Positions 45,725 through 54,717 are shown, counted from the stretch's first letter. The stretch: 64,000 nt of DNA from Marinoscillum pacificum (GCF_024714495.1 NZ_JAMZMJ010000014.1:81194-145193), one strand, 5' to 3'. Notes: generated by a model not told the origin, from the sequence alone. A program made the numbers and translations.

Positions 45725-46795
45725 ATGAAGATTCTTTTCACTACACATCAAGGCGAGTTGGCTGGATCTACCATGTCCATCTACTATCTGTCTAAAGGAT
45801 TGGCAGAGCGTGGACATCAAATTCATGTGGGGGTAAGAAAAGGTACTTTATTATGGCAGAAATTGTCAGACATCCAAAATCTGACTTTGCATGATCTGCA
45901 GATTGATTCTTATATTGATAGGAAAGCCTGTCAGCAAATCAAGAAGATTGTAAGAGATAATCAGATTCAAATTATCAATGCTCAAGGTGGTAAAGACCGA
46001 AACCTGACAATTCTTTCTAAATGGTTGTTTGGTTTGGATGTGAAAATCGTTTTCACAAGAAGACAGAGACCTAGAAATGAGCCATGGATTAAGCGTTGGT
46101 TTCATACTCGAGGTACAGATAAAATCATTATGATCAGTAATGGTCTTAAGGAGATTTTTTTATCCAAGGGGTATCATTCAGATCATATGAAGGTCATTCA
46201 CAATGCTGTTCCTTCAGATTTGGAATCAGCTATCAACCAAGAAAAAGTAGAGGTGTTAAAAGCTCAATATGCTATCACGGGAACAACGGTGGTTGGCTGC
46301 CTGTCTAGAAAGAAAAGCCAGGAGCAGTTACTGGAGGCATTCAAATACCTGCCTGAGGAGTACCTTGGTCTGTTTGTTGGCATAGGTGAGGAGGAAGTAG
46401 ATGAAAAGCTAGTTTCTAATCTTAAGCAGCCATTAATTTTTACTGGTTTACTAAATCATGAGGAGGCCTTGCACCATTTAAAGTTGATGGATGTGAATGT
46501 GTTGCCTTCCTACCTAGATGGGTTTGGTTTGGTTTTGGTAGAATCAATGTTGCTGGAAGTGCCAGTTGTCGGATCCAATTTCGGCGGCATTCCAGATGTG
46601 ATAGAAGACGGGAAGACCGGTTTGCTTTTTGAAAATGGTAATCCGAAACAATTGGCAGAACAAATTCAACGAATAATCGAGAATAAGCAACTGTCGGAAC
46701 GACTTAAAAAGGAAGGTAAGAAAGTTGCCAAAGAGAAATTCTCAATCGAAACCATGCTAAATAATTACGAAAGCTTCTTTCAATCAATTCTTTGA
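45725..46795 (+). CDS. GT4 glycosyltransferase
   Basis: A 356-residue GT4 enzyme. It starts MKILFTTHQGELAGSTMSIY and its donor domain shows LPSYLDGFGLVLVESMLLEV, with the EX7E catalytic pair, followed by SNFGGIPDVIEDGKTGLLFE. An ATG two codons upstream (45719) is also in frame but touches the ahcY terminator, so 45725 is preferred. With the two minus-strand glycosyltransferase genes that follow it probably belongs to a small LPS-core or lipid-linked glycan set. The 3' end overlaps the convergent gene by 12 nt. Confidence 0.87.
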   Translation: MKILFTTHQGELAGSTMSIYYLSKGLAERGHQIHVGVRKGTLLWQKLSDIQNLTLHDLQIDSYIDRKACQQIKKIVRDNQIQIINAQGGKDRNLTILSKWLFGLDVKIVFTRRQRPRNEPWIKRWFHTRGTDKIIMISNGLKEIFLSKGYHSDHMKVIHNAVPSDLESAINQEKVEVLKAQYAITGTTVVGCLSRKKSQEQLLEAFKYLPEEYLGLFVGIGEEEVDEKLVSNLKQPLIFTGLLNHEEALHHLKLMDVNVLPSYLDGFGLVLVESMLLEVPVVGSNFGGIPDVIEDGKTGLLFENGNPKQLAEQIQRIIENKQLSERLKKEGKKVAKEKFSIETMLNNYESFFQSIL

Positions 46796-47863
46796 TAGAA
46801 CTTCCTCGTACAACATTATTGTCTGGTCTATTCCTATTTGATAACTGAATTTTTGTGCTTTATGATAAGCATTTTCAGTAAGTCTTTTGGACAGGTTGAA
46901 ATCTTTAAGTAATTCAATTGCTTGTTTCGCTAGTTCTGCCGATTCTCTTGACGAGAATTTTCCAGTGTCATTATGCTGGATTAGTTCAGGAATACCACCC
47001 ACATCAACAGACACGACAGGAGTTCTAGTTACGAATGCTTCTAATATCACATTGGGGATACCTTCATTTCTAGAAGTAATCATAAGCAGATCAAGACTAC
47101 TTATTGCAGCAACAGATTCCTTTAAGAAACCAGTGAAATGGAACACCTCTGCTAAATTCTGTTGATGCACTTGACTCATCAGATCATCTTTCAAGTTCCC
47201 TGCTCCAATCATGAGGAATTCAGTGTCAGGGAGTGTTTGACTAATTTTTGCAGCAGCTTGAATAAATAGGGAAGGATCTTTTACATCCGTTAAACTCCCA
47301 ACAAAACCAATTACTCGCTTGCCTACGAGTTGAGGGTATCTTGTTGTTAAGAAATCTCTATCAATCTTTTCCTCTGTTTGCGAGATGTTTACGCCTCCGT
47401 AAATAGTTGTAAGCTTGTTTTCATCGACAAGCTTTGAAACGGCTGTCCGTACTGCTTCCGAAACGCAGATAATTTTCTTGATAGATGGATGATTGTATTT
47501 ATACCTCGAAAAGGAATTAGTTTTTAATGGAGAACTCATTCGTCTGGTCACAACAAGAGGAGGGATCTTCAAAAACAATTGAACTATTACTCCAAGAGTA
47601 TGCGCCCTGGAAGTATGTAAGTGGATGATGTCAGGCTTGAATTGGTTGCAAACTCTGATAAACTTGAAAACTAATTGGAGGTTATATGGTGAAGATGACG
47701 CAACACAATAGTGATTTAAGTGATTGTCTTTACAGTATTGATGAAGCTTAGAATTACGAACACAAAATAGACGACTCTCTGTGGAAGCACCCTCGATCAG
47801 TTGGATCAGTTGTTTTTCTCCACCTCCCCAGTGAGTTTCTAGATTGACATGAAGTACTTTCAT
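46784..47863 (-). CDS. GT4 glycosyltransferase
   Basis: A 359-residue GT4 enzyme with the N-terminal VLHVNLETHWGGGEKQLIQL loop, a helix-rich acceptor domain (DIIHLHTSRAHTLGVIVQLF), and a donor domain with GFVGSLTDVKDPSLFIQAA and NEGIPNVILEAFVTRTPVV. It overlaps the upstream GT2 gene by 4 nt. LPS heptosyl or hexosyl transfer is a possible role given the neighbour; specificity is unknown. Confidence 0.87.
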   Translation of the reverse strand: MKVLHVNLETHWGGGEKQLIQLIEGASTESRLFCVRNSKLHQYCKDNHLNHYCVASSSPYNLQLVFKFIRVCNQFKPDIIHLHTSRAHTLGVIVQLFLKIPPLVVTRRMSSPLKTNSFSRYKYNHPSIKKIICVSEAVRTAVSKLVDENKLTTIYGGVNISQTEEKIDRDFLTTRYPQLVGKRVIGFVGSLTDVKDPSLFIQAAAKISQTLPDTEFLMIGAGNLKDDLMSQVHQQNLAEVFHFTGFLKESVAAISSLDLLMITSRNEGIPNVILEAFVTRTPVVSVDVGGIPELIQHNDTGKFSSRESAELAKQAIELLKDFNLSKRLTENAYHKAQKFSYQIGIDQTIMLYEEVLSKN

Positions 47864-48618
47864 CTATTCTCCTGTTGAAGAGTGAGTAGTTTTTTATACT
47901 TCAGGTATTTCGATTTGGCCGACAAGCGTGCAATGATAAACCCATATTTCCCATCAAGAAAACCTCCTTTGATCACGTAATCACGAAAAAATTTCCACAT
48001 TGGACTGAACAGCACTAGAAACCAATTTGACTTCTTTCCTAAGGAATGCATTGATTTGGCTCCTATTGAAGCATAGTTTTCTATTCTTGCTCGGTGCTCA
48101 CTTACAGAATCGAATGCATAATGAAGAATATCACCTTTCAGTTTTTTTGGTTTCAGACCTTCGTTAAGTATGACTAGATCATGAGGGTTTTGACCTTGCC
48201 ATGATCCTTTAGATTTATGCCACAGACGTAATTTCCAATCCGGATACCAGCCTCCATATTTAATCCAATGACCGGCATAATTTGTCAGTCGATTTAGTTC
48301 ATAGCCAGCACTGAGGAAACCGAGAACTTTTTCTTGATTAATGGAATCAATTAGTTCTTCTGATAGTACCTCGTCCCCATCAACAGCTAACACTAAGTCA
48401 TGTTGAGTTTTTCCTAGAGCATAATTTTTTTGCTCGACTTGACCTTCGTAAGAATGTGAGAAAAATTTCACTCCAAAATTCATACAGATTTCAGGCGTAT
48501 TATCGCGGGAAAAGCTATCAACCACTATGATTTCATCTGTCACTCGTTGAAGTGCACGGATACACGACTCAATATGTTGAGCTTCATTATAAGTAATAAC
48601 GACTCCTGAAACTTTCAT
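47860..48618 (-). CDS. Family 2 glycosyltransferase, WaaE/KdtX-like
   Basis: A 252-residue GT2 enzyme with VSGVVITYNEAQHIESCI, IIVVDSFSRDNTPEICMNFG, SYEGQVEQKNYAL and LVLAVDGDEVLSEEL. This pattern is that of the WaaE/KdtX group, which adds glucose to the inner LPS core, so an LPS-core role is likely. It leads a two-gene minus-strand unit with the GT4 gene. Exact donor unknown. Confidence 0.85.
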   Translation of the reverse strand: MKVSGVVITYNEAQHIESCIRALQRVTDEIIVVDSFSRDNTPEICMNFGVKFFSHSYEGQVEQKNYALGKTQHDLVLAVDGDEVLSEELIDSINQEKVLGFLSAGYELNRLTNYAGHWIKYGGWYPDWKLRLWHKSKGSWQGQNPHDLVILNEGLKPKKLKGDILHYAFDSVSEHRARIENYASIGAKSMHSLGKKSNWFLVLFSPMWKFFRDYVIKGGFLDGKYGFIIARLSAKSKYLKYKKLLTLQQENR

Positions 48619-48843
48619 TTATCACTGCTGAATCTAACCGGTTTTGGTGCTTCGTACGTTAAAGTATACAAGTATATGATGTTTCGGGAACTCACTTTTG
48701 TTACAAGGTTGAAATCTATTTAGAATAATTACAAACTATTCCCGAGGACTCACGTAATATCATGTACATACATGAATAATGTCCAAACAATTAGCGGGCA
48801 ATATTACTTTTATTATAGCATGCAGGAGGTTAGTAAACATAAA

Positions 48844-49428
48844 ATGACGAGCGAAGCAACACATAGAAGGGAGTACAGTGACTTGGAAAGAAAGACCATT
48901 TTTGATGGCGAATTTCTTCCTCACGTAGATGCTATGTACAATTTTGCCTATCGTCTCACTTTTGATCAGGATGATGCAAAGGATCTGGTGCAGGATACTT
49001 TTATGAAGGCATACAGGTTTATTAATTCATTCGAAAAAGGAACGAACGCCAAGGCTTGGTTGTACCGAATCCTAAAAAATAGTTTCATTAATGATTTTCG
49101 CAAGAAGAGCAAGGAGCCGGGTAAAGTAGATTATCAGGAGGTTGAGAACTTCTACAACTCAGAAAATGTTGATGAAAGCAAGACGGTTGATTTACGTATC
49201 GATACAGTAAAGGATATGATGGGCGATGAGGTTACCAATGCGCTCAATGCCTTAGCTGTGGATTTCCGTACCGTCATCATATTGTGTGATCTGGAAGGGT
49301 TTACCTACGAAGAAATGGCCAAAATATTGGACATTCCGATAGGTACAGTAAGATCAAGATTGCACAGAGCAAGAAATCTGCTGAAAGAAAAACTAAAGTC
49401 CTATGCTGAATCCATGGGCTATAAATAA
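48844..49428 (+). CDS. ECF-type RNA polymerase sigma factor
   Basis: A 194-residue group-4 sigma factor. Region 2 contains YNFAYRLTFDQDDAKDLVQD and the promoter-contacting AYRFINSFEKGTNAKAWLYR; region 4 contains LEGFTYEEMAKILDIPIGTV and RSRLHRARNLL. The ATG at 48844 agrees with the usual ECF length and has an AGGAGG-like stretch at 48824-48829; ATGs at 48772 and 48820 are also in frame. A cognate zinc-type anti-sigma factor follows 37 nt downstream. The signal is unknown. Confidence 0.9.
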   Translation: MTSEATHRREYSDLERKTIFDGEFLPHVDAMYNFAYRLTFDQDDAKDLVQDTFMKAYRFINSFEKGTNAKAWLYRILKNSFINDFRKKSKEPGKVDYQEVENFYNSENVDESKTVDLRIDTVKDMMGDEVTNALNALAVDFRTVIILCDLEGFTYEEMAKILDIPIGTVRSRLHRARNLLKEKLKSYAESMGYK

Positions 49429-49465
49429 ACTTTTTATTTAGTTTGTAGATTAATTTTTATCGACC

Positions 49466-49732
49466 ATGTCAGAGACATCTGAGAAGAAAGAAAGCAACGG
49501 TTGTGCTGAGTTTAAAAAATGTTTAGAAATTCTTCATTTAATGTTGGCTAATGAAGCCTCATCAGACGAAGAAGGTTATTTCCATGAACACATTGGTAAT
49601 TGCATGTTCTGCTTCGAGCAATACGAAGTAGAAAAGCAGATCAAAGAACTCTTACAAACCAAACTAGCTAACCGACCAGTGCCTGCTGATCTGGCTGCAA
49701 CTATTCGTTTAAAAGTTTTTCAATCAGCATAG
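49466..49732 (+). CDS. Zinc-binding anti-sigma factor
   Basis: An 88-residue protein with H-x3-C-x2-C (HIGNCMFC, preceded by HE), the zinc anti-sigma signature, and two further cysteines in NGCAEFKKC near residues 12-17. It has no membrane segment, so it is a soluble sensor of the redox or zinc type. It should hold the preceding sigma factor inactive until the zinc site is oxidised or emptied. It ends 4 nt before gmk. Confidence 0.85.
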   Translation: MSETSEKKESNGCAEFKKCLEILHLMLANEASSDEEGYFHEHIGNCMFCFEQYEVEKQIKELLQTKLANRPVPADLAATIRLKVFQSA

Positions 49733-49736
49733 ATTA

Positions 49737-50303
49737 ATGTCTCAAGGCAAGGCTGTTATTTTCTGTGCTCCATCCGGAGCAGGCAAGACCACTATTGTAC
49801 AACAACTAGTTAAAAGAATTCCTGAGCTTAGATTTTCCATCTCAGCAACCACACGATCCAAACGTGATTATGAGGAGCATGGAAAAGATTATTTCTTCCT
49901 TACAAAAGATCAGTTTGATCAAAAATTGGAAGAAGATGAGCTATTTGAGTGGCAGGAAGTTTACGCAGGTACTTTTTATGGCACTCTAAAATCAGAAGTT
50001 GAAAAGATCTGGGATCAGGGATTTCATGTCATTTTCGATATTGATGTGGTAGGAGGTGTCAATCTCAAAAAAAGATTAGGTGATCGGGCATTGGCAATTT
50101 TTGTCAATGCCGAAAGTGTAGAGGTTCTAAGAGAGCGTTTAACTAATCGGAATACGGAAACTCCTGAGTCACTTGAGAAAAGAATAGGAAAGGCTGTTGA
50201 GGAAATGGCTTATGCTCCTAAGTTTGACTATGAGTTGGTCAATCGAGTTTTGGAGGACGCTGTGGATGAAGCTGAAAACCTGGTTAGAGATTTCATTAAA
50301 TGA
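49737..50303 (+). CDS. gmk: Guanylate kinase
   Basis: A 188-residue enzyme converting GMP to GDP with ATP. Walker A APSGAGKTT is at the N-terminus and the GMP-binding segment SISATTRSKRDYEEHGKDYF follows, with EWQEVYAGTFYGT next. The length is normal. It sits between the anti-sigma gene (4-nt gap) and nadD (4-nt overlap). Confidence 0.96.
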   Translation: MSQGKAVIFCAPSGAGKTTIVQQLVKRIPELRFSISATTRSKRDYEEHGKDYFFLTKDQFDQKLEEDELFEWQEVYAGTFYGTLKSEVEKIWDQGFHVIFDIDVVGGVNLKKRLGDRALAIFVNAESVEVLRERLTNRNTETPESLEKRIGKAVEEMAYAPKFDYELVNRVLEDAVDEAENLVRDFIK

Positions 50304-50872
50304 AAGTAGGTTTATTCTTCGGTTCGTTCAACCCAATTCATATTGGTCATTTGATCATTGCCAATATAGCTCAGCAGAATACTGATATCGACGAAGTGTG
50401 GTTCATTGTATCACCTCAGAATCCATTCAAACAGAATAAGAATTTACTTCATGAGTTTGATCGGCTGGATTTGGTTCAGCAGGCTATTGCTGAAGATTTT
50501 CATTTTAAAGTCAGTGATATTGAGTTTAATATGAATCGACCTAGTTATACAATTGACACATTAGCAGTTCTTCGGGAGAAGTACGATCATGATTTTAGAC
50601 TGATCATAGGGGAGGATAACCTGGCTTCTTTTACAAAATGGAAGAATCATCAGATCATACTGGATGATTTTGGATTAATCGTATACCCCAGACCTAATTC
50701 GAAAGAGAGTGAATTAATAGATCACCCTAGGGTAGAAATGATAGAGGCACCAAAAATCGATATCTCTGCCACATTAATTCGAAAAATGATTCGAAGTGGA
50801 AAATCTATCAAATACCTGGTGCCTGAATCGGTTCAGCAGCAAATAATTGCTAAAAAATTCTTTCTTGACTAG
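50300..50872 (+). CDS. nadD: Nicotinate-nucleotide adenylyltransferase
   Basis: A 190-residue NadD that adds AMP to nicotinate mononucleotide on the way to NAD. It has GLFFGSFNPIHIGHL with the nucleotidyltransferase HIGH motif, DEVWFIVSPQNPFK and the C-terminal ISATLIRKMI motif. It overlaps gmk by 4 nt and shares a CTAG stop overlap with the convergent frr gene. Confidence 0.95.
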   Translation: MKVGLFFGSFNPIHIGHLIIANIAQQNTDIDEVWFIVSPQNPFKQNKNLLHEFDRLDLVQQAIAEDFHFKVSDIEFNMNRPSYTIDTLAVLREKYDHDFRLIIGEDNLASFTKWKNHQIILDDFGLIVYPRPNSKESELIDHPRVEMIEAPKIDISATLIRKMIRSGKSIKYLVPESVQQQIIAKKFFLD

Positions 50873-51429
50873 ATAGTCATGATGTCTTTCTCCTTTGCCA
50901 CAAGTAGTTCATCTACTTTAGCAGTATGAGCATCAGTTATTTTCTGAACCTCATCCTCTGCGCCCTTGATGGCATCTTCAGGAGCTCCATCTTTCAATAG
51001 CTTTTTCAAACCATCCATGATCTCTTTACGAGCATTACGGATACTTATTTTGCCATTTTCAATCTCACCTTTAGCTTGTTTCACTAAAGAAAGTCTTCTT
51101 TCCTCTGTCAATGGTGGTATATTAATTCTGATCAATTCACCATCATTCTGAGGATTAAAGCCAAGATTAGAGTTGATGATTGCTTTTTCAATCTCTGGGA
51201 TCATTTTCTTTTCCCATGGCTTAATGCTGATTGTTCTGGCATCCGGAGTAGTTACAGAAGCTACCTGACTCAACGGAGTTGCTGCGCCATAGTACTCCAC
51301 TGTTACACCGTCTAGCATGCTTGGCATGGCTTTTCCAGCTCTAATTTTAGTAAGTTCAGCGAATGTGTGCTGGACAGCTTTGTCCATCATCTCCTGCGCC
51401 TGATCTAAATAAAAATCTATATCGTCCAT
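50869..51429 (-). CDS. frr: Ribosome recycling factor
   Basis: A 186-residue RRF that splits post-termination ribosomes with EF-G. It shows KIRAGKAMPSMLDGVTVEYY, TPLSQVASVTTPDARTISIK and NDGELIRINIPPLTEERRL, with the long helical hairpin at both ends and full length. It lies 20 nt after pyrH in the classical pyrH-frr order. Confidence 0.97.
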   Translation of the reverse strand: MDDIDFYLDQAQEMMDKAVQHTFAELTKIRAGKAMPSMLDGVTVEYYGAATPLSQVASVTTPDARTISIKPWEKKMIPEIEKAIINSNLGFNPQNDGELIRINIPPLTEERRLSLVKQAKGEIENGKISIRNARKEIMDGLKKLLKDGAPEDAIKGAEDEVQKITDAHTAKVDELLVAKEKDIMTI

Positions 51430-51449
51430 TATTCAATAAGGTTGTCTTA

Positions 51450-52154
51450 TTAACTAATTAAAGTACCAACGTTCTTTCCTTCTACGATGTTAAGGAGATT
51501 ACCCGGCTTATTCATATCAAATACGATGATCGGAAGATTGTTTTCCATACATAGTGTAAAGGCAGTCATATCCATGATATTAAGTCCTTTTTCGTATGCT
51601 TCCTGGAATGAGACTTCATCGTATTTAGTGGCAGTTGGATCTTTTTCTGGATCGGCTGTATATACTCCGTCCACTCTAGTTCCTTTAAGTACTACATCCG
51701 CTTCTGTTTCAATGGCTCTCAAGCTAGCAGTAGAATCTGTTGTAAAGTATGGATTACCAATACCTGCACCGAAAATTACAATTCTGTTTTTCTCTAAGTG
51801 TCTTATAGCTCTTCTTCTAATAAATGGTTCACAAACCTGTTCCATTTTTAGACCAGACATTAATCTGGTATACATTCCATGCTTTTCCAGCGAGCTTTGT
51901 AGCGCCATAGCATTGATTACAGTAGCAAGCATGCCCATGTAATCACCCTGTACTCTATCAATTCCCGATTTTTCACCATCTACTCCTCTGAAAATATTGC
52001 CACCGCCTATTACGATTGCTAATTCAAGTCCCAAATCATGGACTTTTTTAATTTCCTGGGCGTATTGTTCCAACCTGTTAGAGTCTATACCGTGGTTCTT
52101 TTCGCCCATTAGAGCCTCACCGCTTAGCTTAAGGAGTATCCGCTTGTATTTCAT
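51450..52154 (-). CDS. pyrH: UMP kinase
   Basis: A 234-residue UMP kinase of the amino-acid-kinase fold. It starts [20 protein letters not shown], followed by [25 protein letters not shown] and [16 protein letters not shown]. It phosphorylates UMP to UDP. It precedes frr on the minus strand, and a -7-like box is found about 40 nt upstream. Confidence 0.97.
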   Translation of the reverse strand: MKYKRILLKLSGEALMGEKNHGIDSNRLEQYAQEIKKVHDLGLELAIVIGGGNIFRGVDGEKSGIDRVQGDYMGMLATVINAMALQSSLEKHGMYTRLMSGLKMEQVCEPFIRRRAIRHLEKNRIVIFGAGIGNPYFTTDSTASLRAIETEADVVLKGTRVDGVYTADPEKDPTATKYDEVSFQEAYEKGLNIMDMTAFTLCMENNLPIIVFDMNKPGNLLNIVEGKNVGTLIS

Positions 52155-52192
52155 GAAAGGGGTTTTACTTTTCTTTTTCAGTTAAAATTTCA

Positions 52193-52200
52193 CAAAAATA
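52193..52200 (-). promoter_or_regulatory. Putative -7 box (TATTTTTG) for pyrH-frr
   Basis: The minus strand reads TATTTTTG, fitting TAnnTTTG, 38 nt ahead of the pyrH ATG in the gap that follows the biotin carrier gene. No clear -33 partner. Confidence 0.45.
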
Positions 52201-52229
52201 TAAAGAATCTAATACCTGTGGCTATGATT

Positions 52230-52724
52230 CTAAAAAGATATCAATACTTGATTTTTTTCTACGTTGTTACCTTTCTCAACATGAAGTTTTTGAATGGTAC
52301 CATCAGTAGGTGATTTAATGATGTTTTCCATCTTCATAGCCTCTAGTATTAAGAGAGTGTCACCAGTTTTCACCTCGTCACCTTCTTTCACTGCCACATC
52401 TATAATAGCACCAGGCATTGGAGCTACAAGTTCACTGATCTCCTCTGTTAAATCCAGATCCATCCCAAGTTGTTCTAAAATTTGAGCGATATGATCTTTT
52501 ACATTCACATTTAAAGAGTAGCCGTTAATAGAGAGTTCTAAATAATTTTCATCTCGAGATACTACATAAAGGTTGTAGTTCTTGTGATCCACTTCTAGAA
52601 GGAAATGATTTTTTTCAATTTTATTAATTGAGTAATGTTGTTCTTTTCCATTGATTAATAGAAGGTTATCTTTTGATTTCAACTCAAATTCTTGAGCTTC
52701 CTCAATTTCTATCTGTAATTTCAT
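52230..52724 (-). CDS. Biotin/lipoyl-domain carrier protein of an acyl-CoA carboxylase
   Basis: A 164-residue biotin carboxyl carrier-type protein. The C-terminal 70 residues form the biotinyl domain: PMPGAIIDVAVKEGDEVKTG, the biotinylation site EAMKMEN and QKLHVEKGNNVEKNQVLISF. The N-terminal 85 residues are a beta-rich region common to Bacteroidota propionyl/acetyl-CoA carboxylase carriers. The cognate ligase could be BirA encoded at 43546. Confidence 0.88.
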   Translation of the reverse strand: MKLQIEIEEAQEFELKSKDNLLLINGKEQHYSINKIEKNHFLLEVDHKNYNLYVVSRDENYLELSINGYSLNVNVKDHIAQILEQLGMDLDLTEEISELVAPMPGAIIDVAVKEGDEVKTGDTLLILEAMKMENIIKSPTDGTIQKLHVEKGNNVEKNQVLISF

Positions 52725-52857
52725 GGGTGGGTATTTTTTTATTGACGCTATTATAATTAAAATCGCGCTTCCAAAGTGCGAATCACGGTTTAATTCAATG
52801 TTGAAAGGGCCTGATTTTCTGAGGACAAAAAATCATTTTTAGATTTATTTCTAAAAG

Positions 52858-52888
52858 TTTGATAAAAATAAAAAAGCGTATAATTTTG
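52858..52888 (+). promoter_or_regulatory. Bacteroidota-type promoter of the tRNA-Tyr-Gly-Thr-tuf operon
   Basis: TTTG (52858-52861), a 19-nt spacer and TAATTTTG (52881-52888) give a full match to the -33/-7 consensus of Bacteroidota. Transcription would begin near 52895, about 57 nt ahead of tRNA-Tyr. Confidence 0.8.
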
Positions 52889-52951
52889 CATTCCCTTTTT
52901 CGGGGGACATCCTGAAGAGGAGAGTACTTTGATAGTTTGAAAAATTTAGTT

Positions 52952-53034
52952 GGGGGGATACCAAAGCGGCCAACTGGGACGGACTGTAAATCCGTTGACT
53001 TATGTCTTCGAAGGTTCGAATCCTTCTCCCCCCA
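52952..53034 (+). tRNA. tRNA-Tyr (anticodon GTA)
   Basis: A cloverleaf of 83 nt: acceptor GGGGGGA pairs with TCCCCCC, anticodon arm ACGGA-CTGTAAA-TCCGT places GTA at 52986-52988, a long variable arm follows (typical of tRNA-Tyr), and the T-loop is GTTCGAA. The CCA end is not encoded. Confidence 0.97.
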
Positions 53035-53046
53035 CTGTTTTTATAA

Positions 53047-53119
53047 GCGGGTGTAGCTCAGTTGGTAGAGCGACAGCCTTCCAAGCTGTAGGTCGCGGGT
53101 TCGAGCCTCGTCACCCGCT
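53047..53119 (+). tRNA. tRNA-Gly (anticodon TCC)
   Basis: A 73-nt cloverleaf: acceptor GCGGGTG with CACCCGC, D-arm AGCTCAGTTGGTAGAGC, anticodon loop CTTCCAA with TCC at 53080-53082, and T-loop GTTCGAG. CCA is not encoded. It lies 12 nt after tRNA-Tyr. Confidence 0.97.
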
Positions 53120-53155
53120 CAAAAAATATCAAATTTAACTCTTTGATTCCCAGAA

Positions 53156-53227
53156 GCCGATGTAGCTCAGGGGTAGAGTGCTTCCTTGGTAAGGAAGAGG
53201 TCACGGGTTCAAATCCCGTCATTGGCT
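53156..53227 (+). tRNA. tRNA-Thr (anticodon GGT)
   Basis: A 72-nt cloverleaf: acceptor GCCGATG with CATTGGC (one G-U), anticodon arm CTTCC-TTGGTAA-GGAAG with GGT at 53188-53190, and T-loop GTTCAAA. CCA is not encoded. It precedes tuf by 110 bp in the conserved Tyr-Gly-Thr-tuf order also known in enterobacteria. Confidence 0.97.
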
Positions 53228-53337
53228 CTAGATTTATCAAAGGGGAAATCCGCCTTATTGGTGGAGAATTTTTGCATTTATTTAGATACAACTTATACAA
53301 TAATTTATTTTAGGAATTAAACCGAGGATTATCAAAC

Positions 53338-54525
53338 ATGGCTAAAGAAACCTTTGATCGTTCAAAACCGCACGTTAATATCGGTACTATTGGTCACGTT
53401 GACCATGGTAAGACTACGTTAACTGCTGCTATTTCTTCTGTACTTGCTGCAAAAGGATTTGCTGAGGTAAAAGACTTCTCTTCTATCGATAACGCACCAG
53501 AAGAAAAAGAAAGAGGTATCACTATCAACACCTCTCACATTGAGTACCAAACAGAAAAGAGACACTACGCTCACGTTGACTGTCCAGGTCACGCCGATTA
53601 CGTGAAAAACATGGTAACTGGTGCTGCTCAAATGGACGGTGCTATCATCGTGGTGGCTGCAACTGACGGTCCAATGCCACAAACAAGAGAGCACATCCTT
53701 TTGTCTCGTCAGGTAGGTGTACCTGCTCTAGTAGTATTCATGAACAAAGTTGACTTGGTTGACGATCCTGAACTTCTTGAGCTAGTAGAAATGGAAATCA
53801 GAGAGCTTCTTTCTGATTACGATTTCCCAGGTGATGACATTCCAGTTATCCAGGGTTCTGCTCTAGGTGCATTGAATGGTGAGCCTTCATGGGTTGCTAA
53901 AGTAGAAGAGTTGATGGATGCTGTTGATGAGTACATTCCACTTCCAGAGCGTCTAATCGACAAAGATTTCTTGATGCCAGTAGAGGACGTATTCTCTATC
54001 ACAGGTCGTGGTACTGTTGCTACAGGTAGAATCGAAAGAGGTGTAATCAACTCTGGTGATCCTGTTGATATCATCGGTATGGGTGCTGAAGGTCTTAAGT
54101 CTACAATCACTGGTGTTGAGATGTTCCGTAAGATCTTGGACAGAGGTGAAGCTGGTGATAACGTAGGTCTTCTATTGAGAGGTATTGAGAAGTCTGAAAT
54201 CAGAAGAGGTATGATTATCTGTAAGCCTGGTTCAGTAACTCCTCACGCTCACTTCAAAGCTGAAGTTTACGTTCTTTCAAAAGAAGAAGGTGGACGTCAC
54301 ACTCCATTCTTCAACAAATACCGTCCACAGTTCTACCTTAGAACTACAGACGTAACTGGTGAGATCATGCTACCTGAAAACGTAGAAATGGTAATGCCAG
54401 GTGATAACGTAACAATCGATGTTAAATTGATCAACCCAGTTGCTCTTGAGAAAGGACTTAGATTCGCGATCAGAGAAGGTGGTAGAACTGTAGGTTCAGG
54501 TCAGGTAACTGAGATTCTTGACTAA
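53338..54525 (+). CDS. tuf: Elongation factor Tu
   Basis: A 395-residue GTPase that brings aminoacyl-tRNA to the ribosome. G1 GHVDHGKTT, switch/G3 [13 protein letters not shown]4 NKVDL and the C-terminal domain ending [12 protein letters not shown] are all present. Codon use shows the strong bias of a highly expressed gene. It is expressed with three upstream tRNAs and ends before a long-stem terminator. Confidence 0.99.
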   Translation: MAKETFDRSKPHVNIGTIGHVDHGKTTLTAAISSVLAAKGFAEVKDFSSIDNAPEEKERGITINTSHIEYQTEKRHYAHVDCPGHADYVKNMVTGAAQMDGAIIVVAATDGPMPQTREHILLSRQVGVPALVVFMNKVDLVDDPELLELVEMEIRELLSDYDFPGDDIPVIQGSALGALNGEPSWVAKVEELMDAVDEYIPLPERLIDKDFLMPVEDVFSITGRGTVATGRIERGVINSGDPVDIIGMGAEGLKSTITGVEMFRKILDRGEAGDNVGLLLRGIEKSEIRRGMIICKPGSVTPHAHFKAEVYVLSKEEGGRHTPFFNKYRPQFYLRTTDVTGEIMLPENVEMVMPGDNVTIDVKLINPVALEKGLRFAIREGGRTVGSGQVTEILD

Positions 54526-54535
54526 GATTTAATAA

Positions 54536-54572
54536 AAATGCGGCTAAAATTAAATTTTTAGTCGCATTTGTT
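54536..54572 (+). terminator. Intrinsic terminator of the tuf operon
   Basis: AAATGCGGCTAAAA (54536-54549) pairs with TTTTAGTCGCATTT (54556-54569) in a 14-bp stem with one G-U, followed by T-rich sequence. Its distal end overlaps the -33 element of the next promoter. Confidence 0.85.
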
Positions 54573-54598
54573 TATAATAAATCATTCATCTAACTTTG
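54567..54598 (+). promoter_or_regulatory. Bacteroidota-type promoter of tRNA-Trp-secE-nusG-rpl-rpo
   Basis: TTTG (54567-54570), a 20-nt spacer and TAACTTTG (54591-54598) match the Bacteroidota consensus. The start point would be near 54605, about 23 nt ahead of tRNA-Trp. The -33 box shares bases with the tuf terminator stem. Confidence 0.8.
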
Positions 54599-54627
54599 CA
54601 GTCCTTTTTGGGCTGCTTGGTTTTTAT

Positions 54628-54700
54628 ACGGGTGTAGCTCAATTGGCAGAGTAGTGGTCTCCAAAACCATTGGTTGGGGGTTCGAGTCCCTCCTCCCGTG
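54628..54700 (+). tRNA. tRNA-Trp (anticodon CCA)
   Basis: A 73-nt cloverleaf: D-arm AGCTCAATTGGCAGAGT, anticodon loop CTCCAAA with CCA at 54661-54663, and T-loop GTTCGAG. The acceptor ACGGGTG pairs with CTCCCGT apart from one U-U at position 6. CCA is not encoded. It lies 17 nt before secE in the same transcript. Confidence 0.93.
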
Positions 54701-54717
54701 CAACTTGAACAAAGACG

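Noticed and set aside
53058..53300. Open frames across the tRNA-Gly/tRNA-Thr genes and similar frames at 52950-53138 and 54639-54884
   Set aside because: They only read through tRNA sequence (residue strings such as MTGFEPVTSSLPRKHSTPEL come from tRNA loops); the tRNA genes explain the region.
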